This document shows, piece after piece, positions 8,711 to 17,357 of a stretch of 64,000 nt of DNA; the stretch's first letter is position 1, and each line of letters begins with the position of its first letter. The notes beneath the pieces were generated by a model. It saw only the letters and a program-made list of their open reading frames with translations, ran no database searches and was not told the DNA's origin. Made by a program: the position numbers and the translations under genes. The DNA comes from Sorangium cellulosum So ce56 (GTDB lineage: Bacteria > Myxococcota_A > Polyangia > Polyangiales > Polyangiaceae). The DNA lies in the NCBI RefSeq assembly GCF_000067165.1, contig NC_010162.1, forward strand, positions 6,889,001 through 6,953,000, read 5' to 3'.

Positions 8711-10876
8711 ATGGTTAGAGCTCGTTCTGGAGACCCGCGCACGGGCGAGATCGGGGCGTGGATCCTCGGCGTCCTGATGGGTCTATCGTCAACCGCCGGC
8801 TGCTGGCCCGAGGGACGCGAGCCTCCGTGCTCGGGATGCGCGAGGCCCGGACCGTCTTCGTCGCTCGGGGACGGCGGGGCTTCGTCGCTCGGGGACGGCG
8901 GCTCATCGTCGCTCGGAGGCGGCGGGGCTTCGTCGCTCGGGGACGGTGGGTCCTCGTCGCCGGTCACACCCGGGAGCGGTGAGTCGCCGTCGGATCCGCC
9001 GGACGACGGCGCGACGCCTACGCCAGCCGCTCCGCCGCCGTCCGTCGGCTCGCTCCGGGGCGTCGCCATCCCGGAGCCACGCGACCTGTCCCGCTACGTC
9101 AAGAGCAGGGAGACGGCCGTGGCCCTCGGAAAGGCGCTGTTCTGGGACATGCAGGTCGGCAGCGACGGCGTGGCGTGCGCGACGTGCCACTTCCACGCCG
9201 GCGCCGACCACCGCAAGAGAAACCAGATCAACCCGGGTATCAACAACCAGGATCCCGAGCGGCGCACGCGGTTCGAAGCCACGAGGTCGGACGGGAAGGG
9301 CGGACCGAACTACGCGCTCGTGGCGAGCGACTGGACTTTCCGCCGCGACTTCCCCGCGGATGCCGACGACGTCATCTCTTCGCAGGGGGTGTTCCACGCT
9401 CGATTCAACGGCATCGTGCCCGAGAGCGAGAAGGACGACTGCACGCTGCTGCCGGACGTCTTCCAGGTGCAAGGGGTGAACGTGCGGCGCGTCGAGCCGC
9501 GACAGACGCCCACCGTCATCAACGCGGTGTTCAACTTCCGCAACTTCTGGGACGGACGCGCAAGCAACCATTTCAACGGAGTGAACCCGTTCGGCAGGCG
9601 AGATCCGGACGCCGCCGTCCACGCGGTGCGCGACGGCGTCCTGGTCCGCGAGAGGGTCGACCTGGAGAACTCGAGCCTCGCGTCTCAGGCCGTGGGCCCG
9701 CCGATCAACCCCTTCGAGATGTCGTGTGAGGGGAGGACGTACGCTGACGTCGCCGCGAAGCTCTTGCCGCGCAGGCCGCTCGCTGGCCAGATCGTGGACC
9801 CCACGGACAGTATCCTCGGTGAGCTCCGCGATTCGAGCGGAAAAGGGCTCGCTCCGTCCTATGGGGAGCTCGTCGAAGAGGCCTTCGTGGACGCGTACTG
9901 GCGGTCGGATCAGCGCGTCGGCGATCGGTCGCTCGTGGAGGCGAACTTCTCGCTCTTCTTTGGCCTCGCCATCCAGCTCTACGAGGCCACGCTCGTGTCC
10001 GACAACAGTCGGTTCGATCGCTTCGCCGACGGGGACAGCGCCGCCCTGAGCGACGAGGAGCGCGCGGGGCTCGCGATCTTCCAGGGCAAGGGCAGGTGCA
10101 TCAATTGCCACCATGGCCCCGAGTTCACCAGCGCCGCCACCCGCCTGCAGCGTGAGGAGCAGGTGGGCGGTTTGATCTCGCGGATGCGGGTCGGGGACGG
10201 CGGCGCCGCGCTGTACGACAGGGGCTACTACAACATTGGCGTTCGGCCAACCGAGGAGGACATCGGCGCCGGAGGGGTCGACCCCTTCGGTCATCCGTTC
10301 TCGTTCGCGCGGCAAGGGAAGCTGCTAGCCGCGGGCGAGGGCGCCCCGGACGTATTCGGCATCGACCCGGCGTCGTTCGAGGTCGAACCAGGGGTGCCGA
10401 TCGCGCCGCTCGAGCGCGATGCGGTCGACGGCGCCTTCAAGGTCCCGACGCTCCGGAACATCGAGCTGACGGGCCCCTATTTCCACAACGGAGGCGCGCT
10501 GACGCTGCGGCAAGTCGTCGAATTTTATAACGGTGGCGGCGGCCGGCGAGAACGGGAGGGCGGTGACACCACCGGATTTGGGAGCAATGGGACGAACCTG
10601 GCTCCGAACATTCAGCCGCTCGGGCTGACGGAAGATGAGAAGAAGGCGCTCGTGGCGTTCCTGGCGACGCTCACGGACGAGCGGGTCCGGTTCGAGGAGG
10701 CGCCGTTCGATCACCCGCAGCTGTTCGTCGTCGACGGTCACTTCTGGAATGAATGGACCGTGGTGGATGACGGCACGGGGCGTGCTCGCGAGAAGATCAA
10801 GGAGGTGCCGGCGGTCGGCGCCGCGGGGCGCAGGCCGAAGGACCTCCCTGGGCTTGCGCCTTTCAACCCGCTCTGA
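8711..10876 (+). CDS. Di-haem cytochrome c peroxidase / MauG-family lipoprotein
   Basis: Predicted envelope di-haem enzyme reducing hydrogen peroxide or oxidising a partner protein. The 721-residue product has a lipoprotein signal ending SSTAGC, then a linker with ASSLGDGG-type repeats, and from about residue 115 the family core (LGKALFWDMQVG, then CATCH as the first haem site). The second haem site is CINCH in GRCINCHHGPEFTS, and the C-terminal landmark is FKVPTLRNIELTGPYFHNGG with EFYNGGG. Length exceeds the classical CcpA (about 330 aa) because of the linker and inserts after the first haem, as in many myxobacterial paralogues. GAAGGAGG at 8693-8700 precedes both the GTG at 8708 and the ATG at 8711. 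No mau genes are nearby, so the natural substrate is unknown. Confidence 0.88.
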   Translation: MVRARSGDPRTGEIGAWILGVLMGLSSTAGCWPEGREPPCSGCARPGPSSSLGDGGASSLGDGGSSSLGGGGASSLGDGGSSSPVTPGSGESPSDPPDDGATPTPAAPPPSVGSLRGVAIPEPRDLSRYVKSRETAVALGKALFWDMQVGSDGVACATCHFHAGADHRKRNQINPGINNQDPERRTRFEATRSDGKGGPNYALVASDWTFRRDFPADADDVISSQGVFHARFNGIVPESEKDDCTLLPDVFQVQGVNVRRVEPRQTPTVINAVFNFRNFWDGRASNHFNGVNPFGRRDPDAAVHAVRDGVLVRERVDLENSSLASQAVGPPINPFEMSCEGRTYADVAAKLLPRRPLAGQIVDPTDSILGELRDSSGKGLAPSYGELVEEAFVDAYWRSDQRVGDRSLVEANFSLFFGLAIQLYEATLVSDNSRFDRFADGDSAALSDEERAGLAIFQGKGRCINCHHGPEFTSAATRLQREEQVGGLISRMRVGDGGAALYDRGYYNIGVRPTEEDIGAGGVDPFGHPFSFARQGKLLAAGEGAPDVFGIDPASFEVEPGVPIAPLERDAVDGAFKVPTLRNIELTGPYFHNGGALTLRQVVEFYNGGGGRREREGGDTTGFGSNGTNLAPNIQPLGLTEDEKKALVAFLATLTDERVRFEEAPFDHPQLFVVDGHFWNEWTVVDDGTGRAREKIKEVPAVGAAGRRPKDLPGLAPFNPL

Positions 10877-10925
10877 GCGGCCGGGCGACCCCAACACGGC
10901 GGCGGCGGCGATCCCCGGGCAATCT

Positions 10926-11105
10926 CAACCTGGGTCGGGTCGCCGCAACCTGGGTCGGGCAATCTCAACCTGGGTCGGGTCGCCGCAACCTGGGTCGGGT
11001 CGCCGCAACCTTGGGTCGGGTCGCCTCAACCTGGGTCGGGTCGCCTCAACCTCGGTCGGGTCGGGTCGCCTCAACCTCGGTCGGGTCGCTTCAACCTCGG
11101 TCGGC
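10926..11105 (+). repeat. Nine-copy 20-bp repeat array, core CAACCTGGGTCGG
   Basis: Copies start at 10926, 10946, 10966, 10986, 11006, 11027, 11047, 11072 and 11092, with the unit caacctgggtcgggtcgcct. The first six carry CTGGGTCGG (one with an extra t) and the last three CTCGGTCGG, so the array shows internal divergence. No unique spacers are present. The last copy contributes the stop codon and final residues of the minus-strand TetR gene. The same core recurs around the transposase at 32.3-33.2 kb. Confidence 0.92.
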
Positions 11106-11915
11106 TCCCCCTGCCTTCCTCCGGAGCGCCGCGAGCCTCGACGGCCGCACAAGCAGCCCGCCCACCGTCTGATCCGCGACGAGCGCCGCGATCTGCTCCG
11201 GCCCGTAGCCCAGCGCCGCCGGATCGCTGGCCGCGAGCGGATGCACGCGCGCTCCTCCCCCTGGACGGCACCAGTTCTGCACGCTCTCGTCCTGCGCCAG
11301 CACCGTCAGCGCGCACAGGTAGGCGTCCACCTCCCGGAACCTCCCCTCCCCCATCCCGCGCCCCACCATCGCCGCCACGGCCTGGGTCAGCGCGCGCCGC
11401 TCGGCCCAGTACGTCGCGAACGCCGCCGGATCCCGCTCGCTGAACCGGTGGATCTCCGTGATCTCCAGCGGAAACCCGCACACCGTCTGCACGTCGAAGC
11501 GCACGAAGCGCCATAGCTGCACGTCCGCCGTCTCGCCCGTCGCCTCGAGGCTCCGCGCGTACGACAGCGGCAGCCGGTTCACCTGCTGCAGGATCTCCGC
11601 GACGATCAGCTCCTTGCGCCGGAACCAGTAGTACAGCGACGACTGTCGGAGCCCCGCCGCCTGCGCGACCTCCAGCATCGACACCTCGGCCACCCCCCGC
11701 TCGGCGAACAGCCGGCCCGCCACCTGCAGAATCTGCTCCCGTGGCGCGAGATCGCTCCGCTGCGGCGCCTTGCGCGGCCGGCCCATGCGGCGCGGGCTCC
11801 CCTCGGCCTTCTGCTCGCCTCCGGCGTTCCGCCCCCCTTCCGCCGGCTGCCTTCCTTCGGCGCTGCGCCTGCCGCCGGTCTTCGGAGGAGGAGCCATCTC
11901 TGTCTTCATCGTCAT
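11091..11915 (-). CDS. TetR-family transcriptional regulator
   Basis: Likely repressor of the divergent guanidine/urea carboxylase operon. After a basic, low-complexity N-terminus (about 45 residues, GRRSAEGRQPAEGG), the DNA-binding domain runs ILQVAGRLFAERGVAEVSML, EVAQAAGLRQSSLYYWFRRK, the usual TetR recognition helix wording. The C-terminal ligand domain (about 110-274) has no recognisable subtype. The start is the ATG at 11915; ATGs at 11909 and 11897 are also possible because no clear ribosome site exists. The 3' end overlaps the 20-bp repeat array, so the last residues (GADRG) and the TGA derive from a repeat copy, which suggests the natural C-terminus was altered. A TetR-like palindrome lies at 12154-12172. 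Confidence 0.88.
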   Translation of the reverse strand: MTMKTEMAPPPKTGGRRSAEGRQPAEGGRNAGGEQKAEGSPRRMGRPRKAPQRSDLAPREQILQVAGRLFAERGVAEVSMLEVAQAAGLRQSSLYYWFRRKELIVAEILQQVNRLPLSYARSLEATGETADVQLWRFVRFDVQTVCGFPLEITEIHRFSERDPAAFATYWAERRALTQAVAAMVGRGMGEGRFREVDAYLCALTVLAQDESVQNWCRPGGGARVHPLAASDPAALGYGPEQIAALVADQTVGGLLVRPSRLAALRRKAGGADRG

Positions 11916-12153
11916 CGTCCGAGTTGGCCACCACGCAGCCGCGCGATCGCCGTCGCGCCCTCATGCCGCCTCGCCCTCCCGCGCGTCAATCGGCTCCGCG
12001 CTCGCCCCCTGCGCCATCCGCTCTTCATCACCCAATCCACCACCCACACCGCCACCAAGAAAATTCACTACTTCCGGGAAAAAGCGCTCGCGCCCTGCAT
12101 TTTACCCTCACGAAACAGCCTGGAAACCCTGGCCCCGGATAGTCGACCCGTAG

Positions 12154-12172
12154 TTTCGATTGTCTATCGAAA
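12154..12172. promoter_or_regulatory. Candidate TetR operator before the carboxylase operon
   Basis: TTTCGAT and ATCGAAA form a perfect 7-bp inverted repeat with a TGTCT spacer. It lies 12 bp before the first gene's ATG, between that gene and the divergent TetR gene, so bound repressor would block transcription or initiation. Size and symmetry fit TetR-family operators. Confidence 0.6.
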
Positions 12173-12184
12173 GTGAGGCGGGCA

Positions 12185-13033
12185 ATGTCTGAAACGGCCA
12201 CAACGTACGCCGCGCGCGAGCACGCGCGCGCCCAGGAAGGCAGCGTCGTCGAGACGCAACCCACCGTGCCGAGCACGTCGATCGGCGATCCGCCGGCGGG
12301 CGTCGAAGCGCGCGACGTCCTCTGGGAGGAGACCCTCGGCGCCGGCGGTTACGCGGCGCGCACGCTCCCCGTCGGCAGCCGGCTCCGGCTCGTCGACCTC
12401 GAGGGCGACACCTGCGTCGCCCTCGTGCTCCACCGCGCGGACCGCCCCATCGAGCGGCTCTGCCTCCCCGACACCGTGAAGCTCCAGTGGCAGGCCTATC
12501 CGGGCCCCGGCTACCTGCTCCTCTCGGACATGGGGCGCGTCCTCGCCTCCCTCCTCGAGGACACCGCGGGCCGCCACGACACCTTCTGCGGCACCTCGCT
12601 CCCGGGGGAGATCGAGTCCCGCCACGGCAGCGACGCCCACGGCGGCGCCCTCCGCTCCGGCCGCGAGCGGCTCCTCCTCGCCCTCGCCAAGCACGGCCTC
12701 GCCGAGCGGGACCTGCCCACGGCCATCAACCTCTTCAAGGGCGTCCGCATCGAGGCCGACGGCGCCATCACCTTCCTGCCCGACTCCTCCCGGCCGGGCG
12801 CCCACGTGCTGCTCCGCGCCGAGCAGGACGTCCTCGTCAGCGTCGCCGTCGCGCCGCACCGCCTCGACCCGCGCCCGGCCTACCGCGCCGGCAAGGTTCG
12901 CCTGACCGCGTGGCGCGGCCGCCCCCCCGCCGACGACGACCCCGTGCGCAACGCCTCCCCCGAGGCGCGCCGCGCCTTCGAGAACACCGCCGAGGAGCTC
13001 GCGCTCGGCCTCCGGGCAGGAGGCGCGCGATGA
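12185..13033 (+). CDS. cgdA: DUF1989 protein, urea-carboxylase-associated type 1 (carboxyguanidine deiminase subunit)
   Basis: First gene of the operon, 282 residues from the ATG at 12185. The DUF1989 fold is visible from about residue 45: GGYAARTLPVGSRLRLVDLE, then GDTCVALVLHRADRPIERLC, GRHDTFCGTSLPGEIESRHG and LPTAINLFKGVRIEADGAIT. Proteins of this family next to biotin carboxylases were long annotated as urea-carboxylase-associated, but were shown to be a two-subunit carboxyguanidine deiminase acting after guanidine carboxylation. The paired DUF1989 gene follows with an ATGA overlap, as expected for a heteromer. The symbol is assigned by gene order and length rather than by a diagnostic residue. 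A GTG four codons upstream is an alternative start. Confidence 0.8.
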   Translation: MSETATTYAAREHARAQEGSVVETQPTVPSTSIGDPPAGVEARDVLWEETLGAGGYAARTLPVGSRLRLVDLEGDTCVALVLHRADRPIERLCLPDTVKLQWQAYPGPGYLLLSDMGRVLASLLEDTAGRHDTFCGTSLPGEIESRHGSDAHGGALRSGRERLLLALAKHGLAERDLPTAINLFKGVRIEADGAITFLPDSSRPGAHVLLRAEQDVLVSVAVAPHRLDPRPAYRAGKVRLTAWRGRPPADDDPVRNASPEARRAFENTAEELALGLRAGGAR

Positions 13034-13704
13034 GCCCCGCCGCCACCCCCGGGAAGCCGGTCGCCGCCCTGCGCGACCCCGCCCTCGCCGGCCTGTCCGG
13101 CGCCCTCGTCTCCGACGAGATCGTCCCGGCGCGCGCGCCGTGGGCCAAGATCGTCCGCGCCGGCGAGATCCTCCGCGTCATCGACCTCGAGGGCAACCAG
13201 GCCGTCGACTTCCTCGCTTACGTCCTCGCCGACACCGCCGAGCGCTACAGCGCCGCCGACACGATCGCCGCCCAGCGCAACATCTTCCTCACCACCGGCG
13301 CGCGGCTCCGCTCGAACCGCGGCCGCGTGATGATGACCGTCACCGACGACAGCTGCGGCCGCCACGACACCTCGGGCGGCGCCTGCTCGTGCGAGTCGAA
13401 CACCGTCCGCTACGGCCACCACACCAAGCACCAGCACGCCTGCGTCGAGAACTTCCTCCTCGCCGCCGCGCCCTACGGCCTCGGAAAGCGCGACCTCGTC
13501 GGCAACATCAACTGGTTCATGAACGTGCCCGTCGAGGCCGACGGCACCCTCGGCATCGTCGACGGCCTCTCCGCGCCCGGCAAGCACGTCGACCTCCGGG
13601 CCGAGCTCGACCTGCTGCTGCTCGTCTCGAACTGCCCGCAGATCAACAACCCCTGCAACGCGTTCAACCCGACCCCGATCCGCGCGGTGGTGGTGCGGCC
13701 ATGA
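13030..13704 (+). CDS. cgdB: DUF1989 protein, urea-carboxylase-associated type 2 (carboxyguanidine deiminase subunit)
   Basis: Second DUF1989 subunit, 224 residues. Conserved stretches are WAKIVRAGEILRVIDLEGNQ, DTIAAQRNIFLTTGARLRSN, MTVTDDSCGRHDTSGGACSC and INWFMNVPVEADGTLGIVDG. The Cys/His-rich segment CSCESNTVRYGHHTKHQHAC is a striking potential metal site and is typical of this subtype. The gene starts in an ATGA overlap with the first subunit and ends in an ATGA overlap with the carboxylase, so all three are translationally coupled. Together the pair should release ammonia from carboxyguanidine to give allophanate. No allophanate hydrolase is seen in this window, so completion of the pathway must rely on a gene elsewhere. 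Confidence 0.82.
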   Translation: MSPAATPGKPVAALRDPALAGLSGALVSDEIVPARAPWAKIVRAGEILRVIDLEGNQAVDFLAYVLADTAERYSAADTIAAQRNIFLTTGARLRSNRGRVMMTVTDDSCGRHDTSGGACSCESNTVRYGHHTKHQHACVENFLLAAAPYGLGKRDLVGNINWFMNVPVEADGTLGIVDGLSAPGKHVDLRAELDLLLLVSNCPQINNPCNAFNPTPIRAVVVRP

Positions 13705-16700
13705 GCGCCATGACCCCGCCCTTCCGCCGCGTCCTCGTCGCCAACCGCGGCGAGATCGCGTGCCGGATCCTCCGCACCCTGAAACGCCTCGGCGTCGCGT
13801 CGGTCGCCGTGTTCTCCGACGCCGATCGCGCCGCCCTCCACGTGCGGCTCGCCGACCACGCCGTCCGCCTCGGCGGCCAGACCCCCGCCGAGAGCTACCT
13901 CCGCGTCGACGCCGTGCTCGACGCCGCCCGCCGCGCCGGCGCCGACGCGATCCACCCAGGTTACGGTTTCCTGAGCGAATCCGAGGGCTTCGCGCGTGCC
14001 GTCGAAAACGCGGGCATCGTCTTCATCGGCCCGACGCCGGGCCAGATGGAGGCCTTCGGGAGCAAGCACCGGGCGCGGGAGCTCGCCGTCGAGGCGGGCG
14101 TGCCGCTCCTGCCGGGCACCGGCGTGCTCCGGGACGCGGATCACGCCGCCGCCGAGGCCGCGGCCATCGGCTACCCCGTGCTGCTCAAGGCGAGCGCCGG
14201 GGGCGGCGGCATCGGCATGGCCCGCTGCGACGGGCCGGCGGAGCTCCCCGCCGCGTTCGAGCGGGTCCAGCGCCTCGCCCGCTCGAATTTCGGCTCGGGC
14301 GAGGTGTTCCTCGAGCGCTTCCTCGCGGCGCCCCGGCACGTCGAGGTCCAGATCGCCGGCGACGGCCGCGGAAGCGTGCTCGTCCTCGGCGATCGCGACT
14401 GCTCGGTCCAGCGCCGCAACCAGAAGGTCCTCGAGGAGGCGCCCGCGCCCGACCTGCCGCCGCGGCTGCGCTCCGCCCTCGCGGAGTCGGCCCGCGCCCT
14501 CGCCGCGAAGGTCGCCTACCGCAACGTGGGTACGGTCGAGTTCCTCGTCGATCCCGCCCGCGCCGAGCACTACTTCCTCGAGGTCAACACGCGCCTCCAG
14601 GTCGAGCACGGCGTGACCGAGCTCTGCACCGGCGTCGACCTCGTGGAATGGATGCTGCGCATCGCCGCGGGCGACACCGCGTTCTTCGCCGGCGGCGACC
14701 CGGCGCTCCGCGGCCACGCGATCGAGGCCCGCCTCTACGCCGAGGACCCGGCGCGGGGCTTCCTGCCGAGCGCGGGCCTGCTCACCGAGGTTCGCACCCC
14801 CGAGGGCGGGGGCGTGCGGGTCGACGGGTGGGTCGAGACCGGCACCGAGGTCTCCGCGCTCTACGATCCGCTGCTCGCCAAGCTCCTCGTGCACCGCGCG
14901 GACCGGGCCGCGGCCGTCGCGGCGCTGCGCGGCGCCGTCGAGGAGACCCGGATCGGCGGGATCGAGACCAACCGCGAGTGGGTCGCGGTCGCGCTCGATC
15001 ACCCCGATTTCCGCGGGGTCCGGCACCACACGGGCACGTTCGCGTCGCTGCCGTTCCGCCCGCCGACGATCGAGGTGACCGCCTCGCCGGGCGCGGTGAC
15101 CGTGCAGGACTGGCCCGGGCGCCTCGGCCTGTGGTCGGTCGGCGTCCCGCCGAGCGGACCGATGGACGACCTGTCGTTCCGGCTCGGCAACCGCGTCGTG
15201 GGCAACCTCGGTGGCGCCGCGGGGCTCGAGTGCGAGGTCCACGGGCCCACGCTGGTCTTCCACCGGCGCGCCGTCGTGTGCGCCGCGGGCGCCGCGATGC
15301 GCGTGCTGGTCAACGGCACCGAGGTTGCGCCGTGGACGCCGGTCGAGGTCGCGCCGGGCGCCACCGTGGCCTGCGGGCCGGTGCGGGGGCCGGGCGCGCG
15401 CGCCTACCTGCTCGTCCGCGGCGGCATCGACGTGCCGGCGCACCTCGGCAGCCGCGCCACGTTCACCCTCGGCGGCTTCGGCGGTCACGCCGGCAGGCCG
15501 CTCCGCCCCGGCGACGTGCTGCGCCTCGGCGAGGAGGTCGACCCCTCCCTCGACCCCGGCGCGCTGCCGCCCGAGGCCCGGCCGGAGATCGGCAGGTCCT
15601 GGGAGCTCGCCGTGCTCGACGGCCCGCACGGCGCGCCGGACTTCCTCACGCGCGACGGGATCGAGCAACTCTACGAGACCGAGTGGGAGGTCCACTACCA
15701 CTCGGCCCGCACCGGCGTCCGCCTCGTCGGGCCCGCGCCGAGATGGGCGCGCACCGACGGCGGCGAGGCCGGGCTGCACCCCTCGAACCTCCACGACAAC
15801 GCCTACGGCATCGGCGCTGTCGACCTCACCGGCGACATGCCTGTCCTCCTCGGCCCCGACGGCCCGAGCCTGGGCGGGTTCGTGTGTCCGCTCACGGTCG
15901 CCGCGGCCGAGCGGTGGAAGCTCGGCCAGCTGAGCGCCGGGGACAAGGTGCGGTTCCGGTCGATCGTGCCCGCGGAGGCCGACGCGCTGGCGCAGCGGTG
16001 CGACGCCCTCGTGGCCCTGCGCGGCGGAGCCACGAAGGAGGCGCCCGCGCCGCTCGCGCCGGCCGCGCCGAGAAGGCCGCGCGGCGAGCCCGTGCTGGGG
16101 CGCGTGCCGGCGCGCGACGACCGGCCCGCGGTGGTCTTCCGCCAGAGCGGCGACCGCTACGTGCTCGTCGAGTTCGGCCCGCCGGTGCTCGACATCGACC
16201 TGCGCGTGCGCGCGCACCTGCTCATGGCGCGGATCGAGGAGCTCCGCCTACCCGGCGTCGTCGACCTGACGCCCGGGATCCGCTCGCTCCAGGTGCACGT
16301 CGACGGCGCGCGCCTCACCGTGGCCAAGGCCCTCGACGTGCTCCGCGAGGTCGAGGCCGACCTGCCCGCCCAGGCCGAGGTCCGCATCCCGAGCCGCGTC
16401 GTCCACATGCCCCTCAGCTGGGACGACCCGGCGACGCGCGAGGCGATCGAGCGCTACATGCGCGCGGTCCGCGACGACGCGCCCTGGTGCCCGAGCAACC
16501 TGGAGTTCATCCGCCGGGTCAACGGGCTGCCCGACATCGCGGCGGTCCAGGAGATCTTCCTCGCGGCGAGCTACCTCGTGCTCGGCCTCGGCGACGTGTA
16601 CCTCGGCGCGCCGGTCGCGACGCCGCTCGATCCGCGCCACCGGATGGTCACGACCAAGTACAACCCGGCGCGCACGTGGACGCCCGAGAACGCCGTCGGC

Positions 16701-17357
16701 ATCGGCGGCGCGTACCTGTGCATCTACGGCATGGAGGGGCCGGGCGGGTACCAGTTCCTCGGCCGCACGGTGCCGGTCTGGAGCCGCCACCGGCCGTTCC
16801 GGCAGACCACGCGCGAGCGGCCCTGGCTCCTGCGCTTCTTCGACCAGCTCCGCTTCCACCTCGTGTCGGCGGAGGAGCTGCTCGAGCTCCGCGCCGACAT
16901 GGTGGCCGGGCGCGGCGAGGTGCGCATCGAGGAGACCACGTTCGACCTGGGCGAGCACCACCGCTTCCTCGCCGAGAACGCCGGGCCCATCCGCGCGGCG
17001 CAGGCGCGGCAGCGGGCGGCGTTCGACGCCGAGCGCGCCCGCTGGGAGGCGGACGGCGAGTTCGACCGCGTGCGCCGCGCGGGCGCCCGGCTCGAGGGCG
17101 CGCCGACCGCCGCCGACGACGCCATCCCCGCCGGGGTGCTGCCGGTGACGGCGCCGCTCACCGCGTGCGTGTGGAAGGTCGACGTGGCCGAAGGGCAGCG
17201 CGTCGAGGCGGGCCAGCGCCTGGCCGTGCTCGAGGCGATGAAGATGGAGTTCCCCGTGGTGGCCGACGTGGCCGGAGCCGTCGGCTGGATCGGCTGCCGC
17301 CCGGGCCAGATGGTCAGCGCGGGCCAGCCGCTCGTGGGGGTGTCGGCCGATGCGTGA
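13701..17357 (+). CDS. Biotin-dependent guanidine/urea carboxylase
   Basis: A 1218-residue single-chain carboxylase. Domain order: biotin carboxylase (1-450; RRVLVANRGEIACRILRTLK, KASAGGGGIGMA, FLEVNTRLQVEHGVTEL); KipA/AHS2-type carboxyltransferase half (about 455-770; QDWPGRLGLWSVGVPPSGPM, NAYGIGAVDLTGDMPVLLGP); KipI/AHS1-type half (about 810-1090; LEFIRRVNGLPDI, TPLDPRHRMVTTKYNPARTW); and a biotinyl domain with the biotin Lys at about 1181 in LEAMKMEF. This is the full length of bacterial urea carboxylases, without the fused amidase of the yeast enzyme. Association with the two DUF1989 proteins favours guanidine over urea as the main substrate, following published work on such operons; the specificity-determining residue was not assigned here. 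Confidence 0.92.
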   Translation: MSAMTPPFRRVLVANRGEIACRILRTLKRLGVASVAVFSDADRAALHVRLADHAVRLGGQTPAESYLRVDAVLDAARRAGADAIHPGYGFLSESEGFARAVENAGIVFIGPTPGQMEAFGSKHRARELAVEAGVPLLPGTGVLRDADHAAAEAAAIGYPVLLKASAGGGGIGMARCDGPAELPAAFERVQRLARSNFGSGEVFLERFLAAPRHVEVQIAGDGRGSVLVLGDRDCSVQRRNQKVLEEAPAPDLPPRLRSALAESARALAAKVAYRNVGTVEFLVDPARAEHYFLEVNTRLQVEHGVTELCTGVDLVEWMLRIAAGDTAFFAGGDPALRGHAIEARLYAEDPARGFLPSAGLLTEVRTPEGGGVRVDGWVETGTEVSALYDPLLAKLLVHRADRAAAVAALRGAVEETRIGGIETNREWVAVALDHPDFRGVRHHTGTFASLPFRPPTIEVTASPGAVTVQDWPGRLGLWSVGVPPSGPMDDLSFRLGNRVVGNLGGAAGLECEVHGPTLVFHRRAVVCAAGAAMRVLVNGTEVAPWTPVEVAPGATVACGPVRGPGARAYLLVRGGIDVPAHLGSRATFTLGGFGGHAGRPLRPGDVLRLGEEVDPSLDPGALPPEARPEIGRSWELAVLDGPHGAPDFLTRDGIEQLYETEWEVHYHSARTGVRLVGPAPRWARTDGGEAGLHPSNLHDNAYGIGAVDLTGDMPVLLGPDGPSLGGFVCPLTVAAAERWKLGQLSAGDKVRFRSIVPAEADALAQRCDALVALRGGATKEAPAPLAPAAPRRPRGEPVLGRVPARDDRPAVVFRQSGDRYVLVEFGPPVLDIDLRVRAHLLMARIEELRLPGVVDLTPGIRSLQVHVDGARLTVAKALDVLREVEADLPAQAEVRIPSRVVHMPLSWDDPATREAIERYMRAVRDDAPWCPSNLEFIRRVNGLPDIAAVQEIFLAASYLVLGLGDVYLGAPVATPLDPRHRMVTTKYNPARTWTPENAVGIGGAYLCIYGMEGPGGYQFLGRTVPVWSRHRPFRQTTRERPWLLRFFDQLRFHLVSAEELLELRADMVAGRGEVRIEETTFDLGEHHRFLAENAGPIRAAQARQRAAFDAERARWEADGEFDRVRRAGARLEGAPTAADDAIPAGVLPVTAPLTACVWKVDVAEGQRVEAGQRLAVLEAMKMEFPVVADVAGAVGWIGCRPGQMVSAGQPLVGVSADA

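Noticed and set aside
10926..11105. CRISPR array
   Set aside because: Repeat units are contiguous with no unique spacers of constant length and no cas genes are present.
11916..12184. Guanidine riboswitch before the carboxylase operon
   Set aside because: No recognisable conserved guanidine-I motif was found by eye; a palindrome for the TetR protein explains regulation better.
13473..16217. 914-codon open frame antisense to the carboxylase gene
   Set aside because: Produced by high-GC third positions of the real gene; composition is Arg/Ala/Gly/His-rich with no domain, whereas the plus strand has intact biotin carboxylase motifs.
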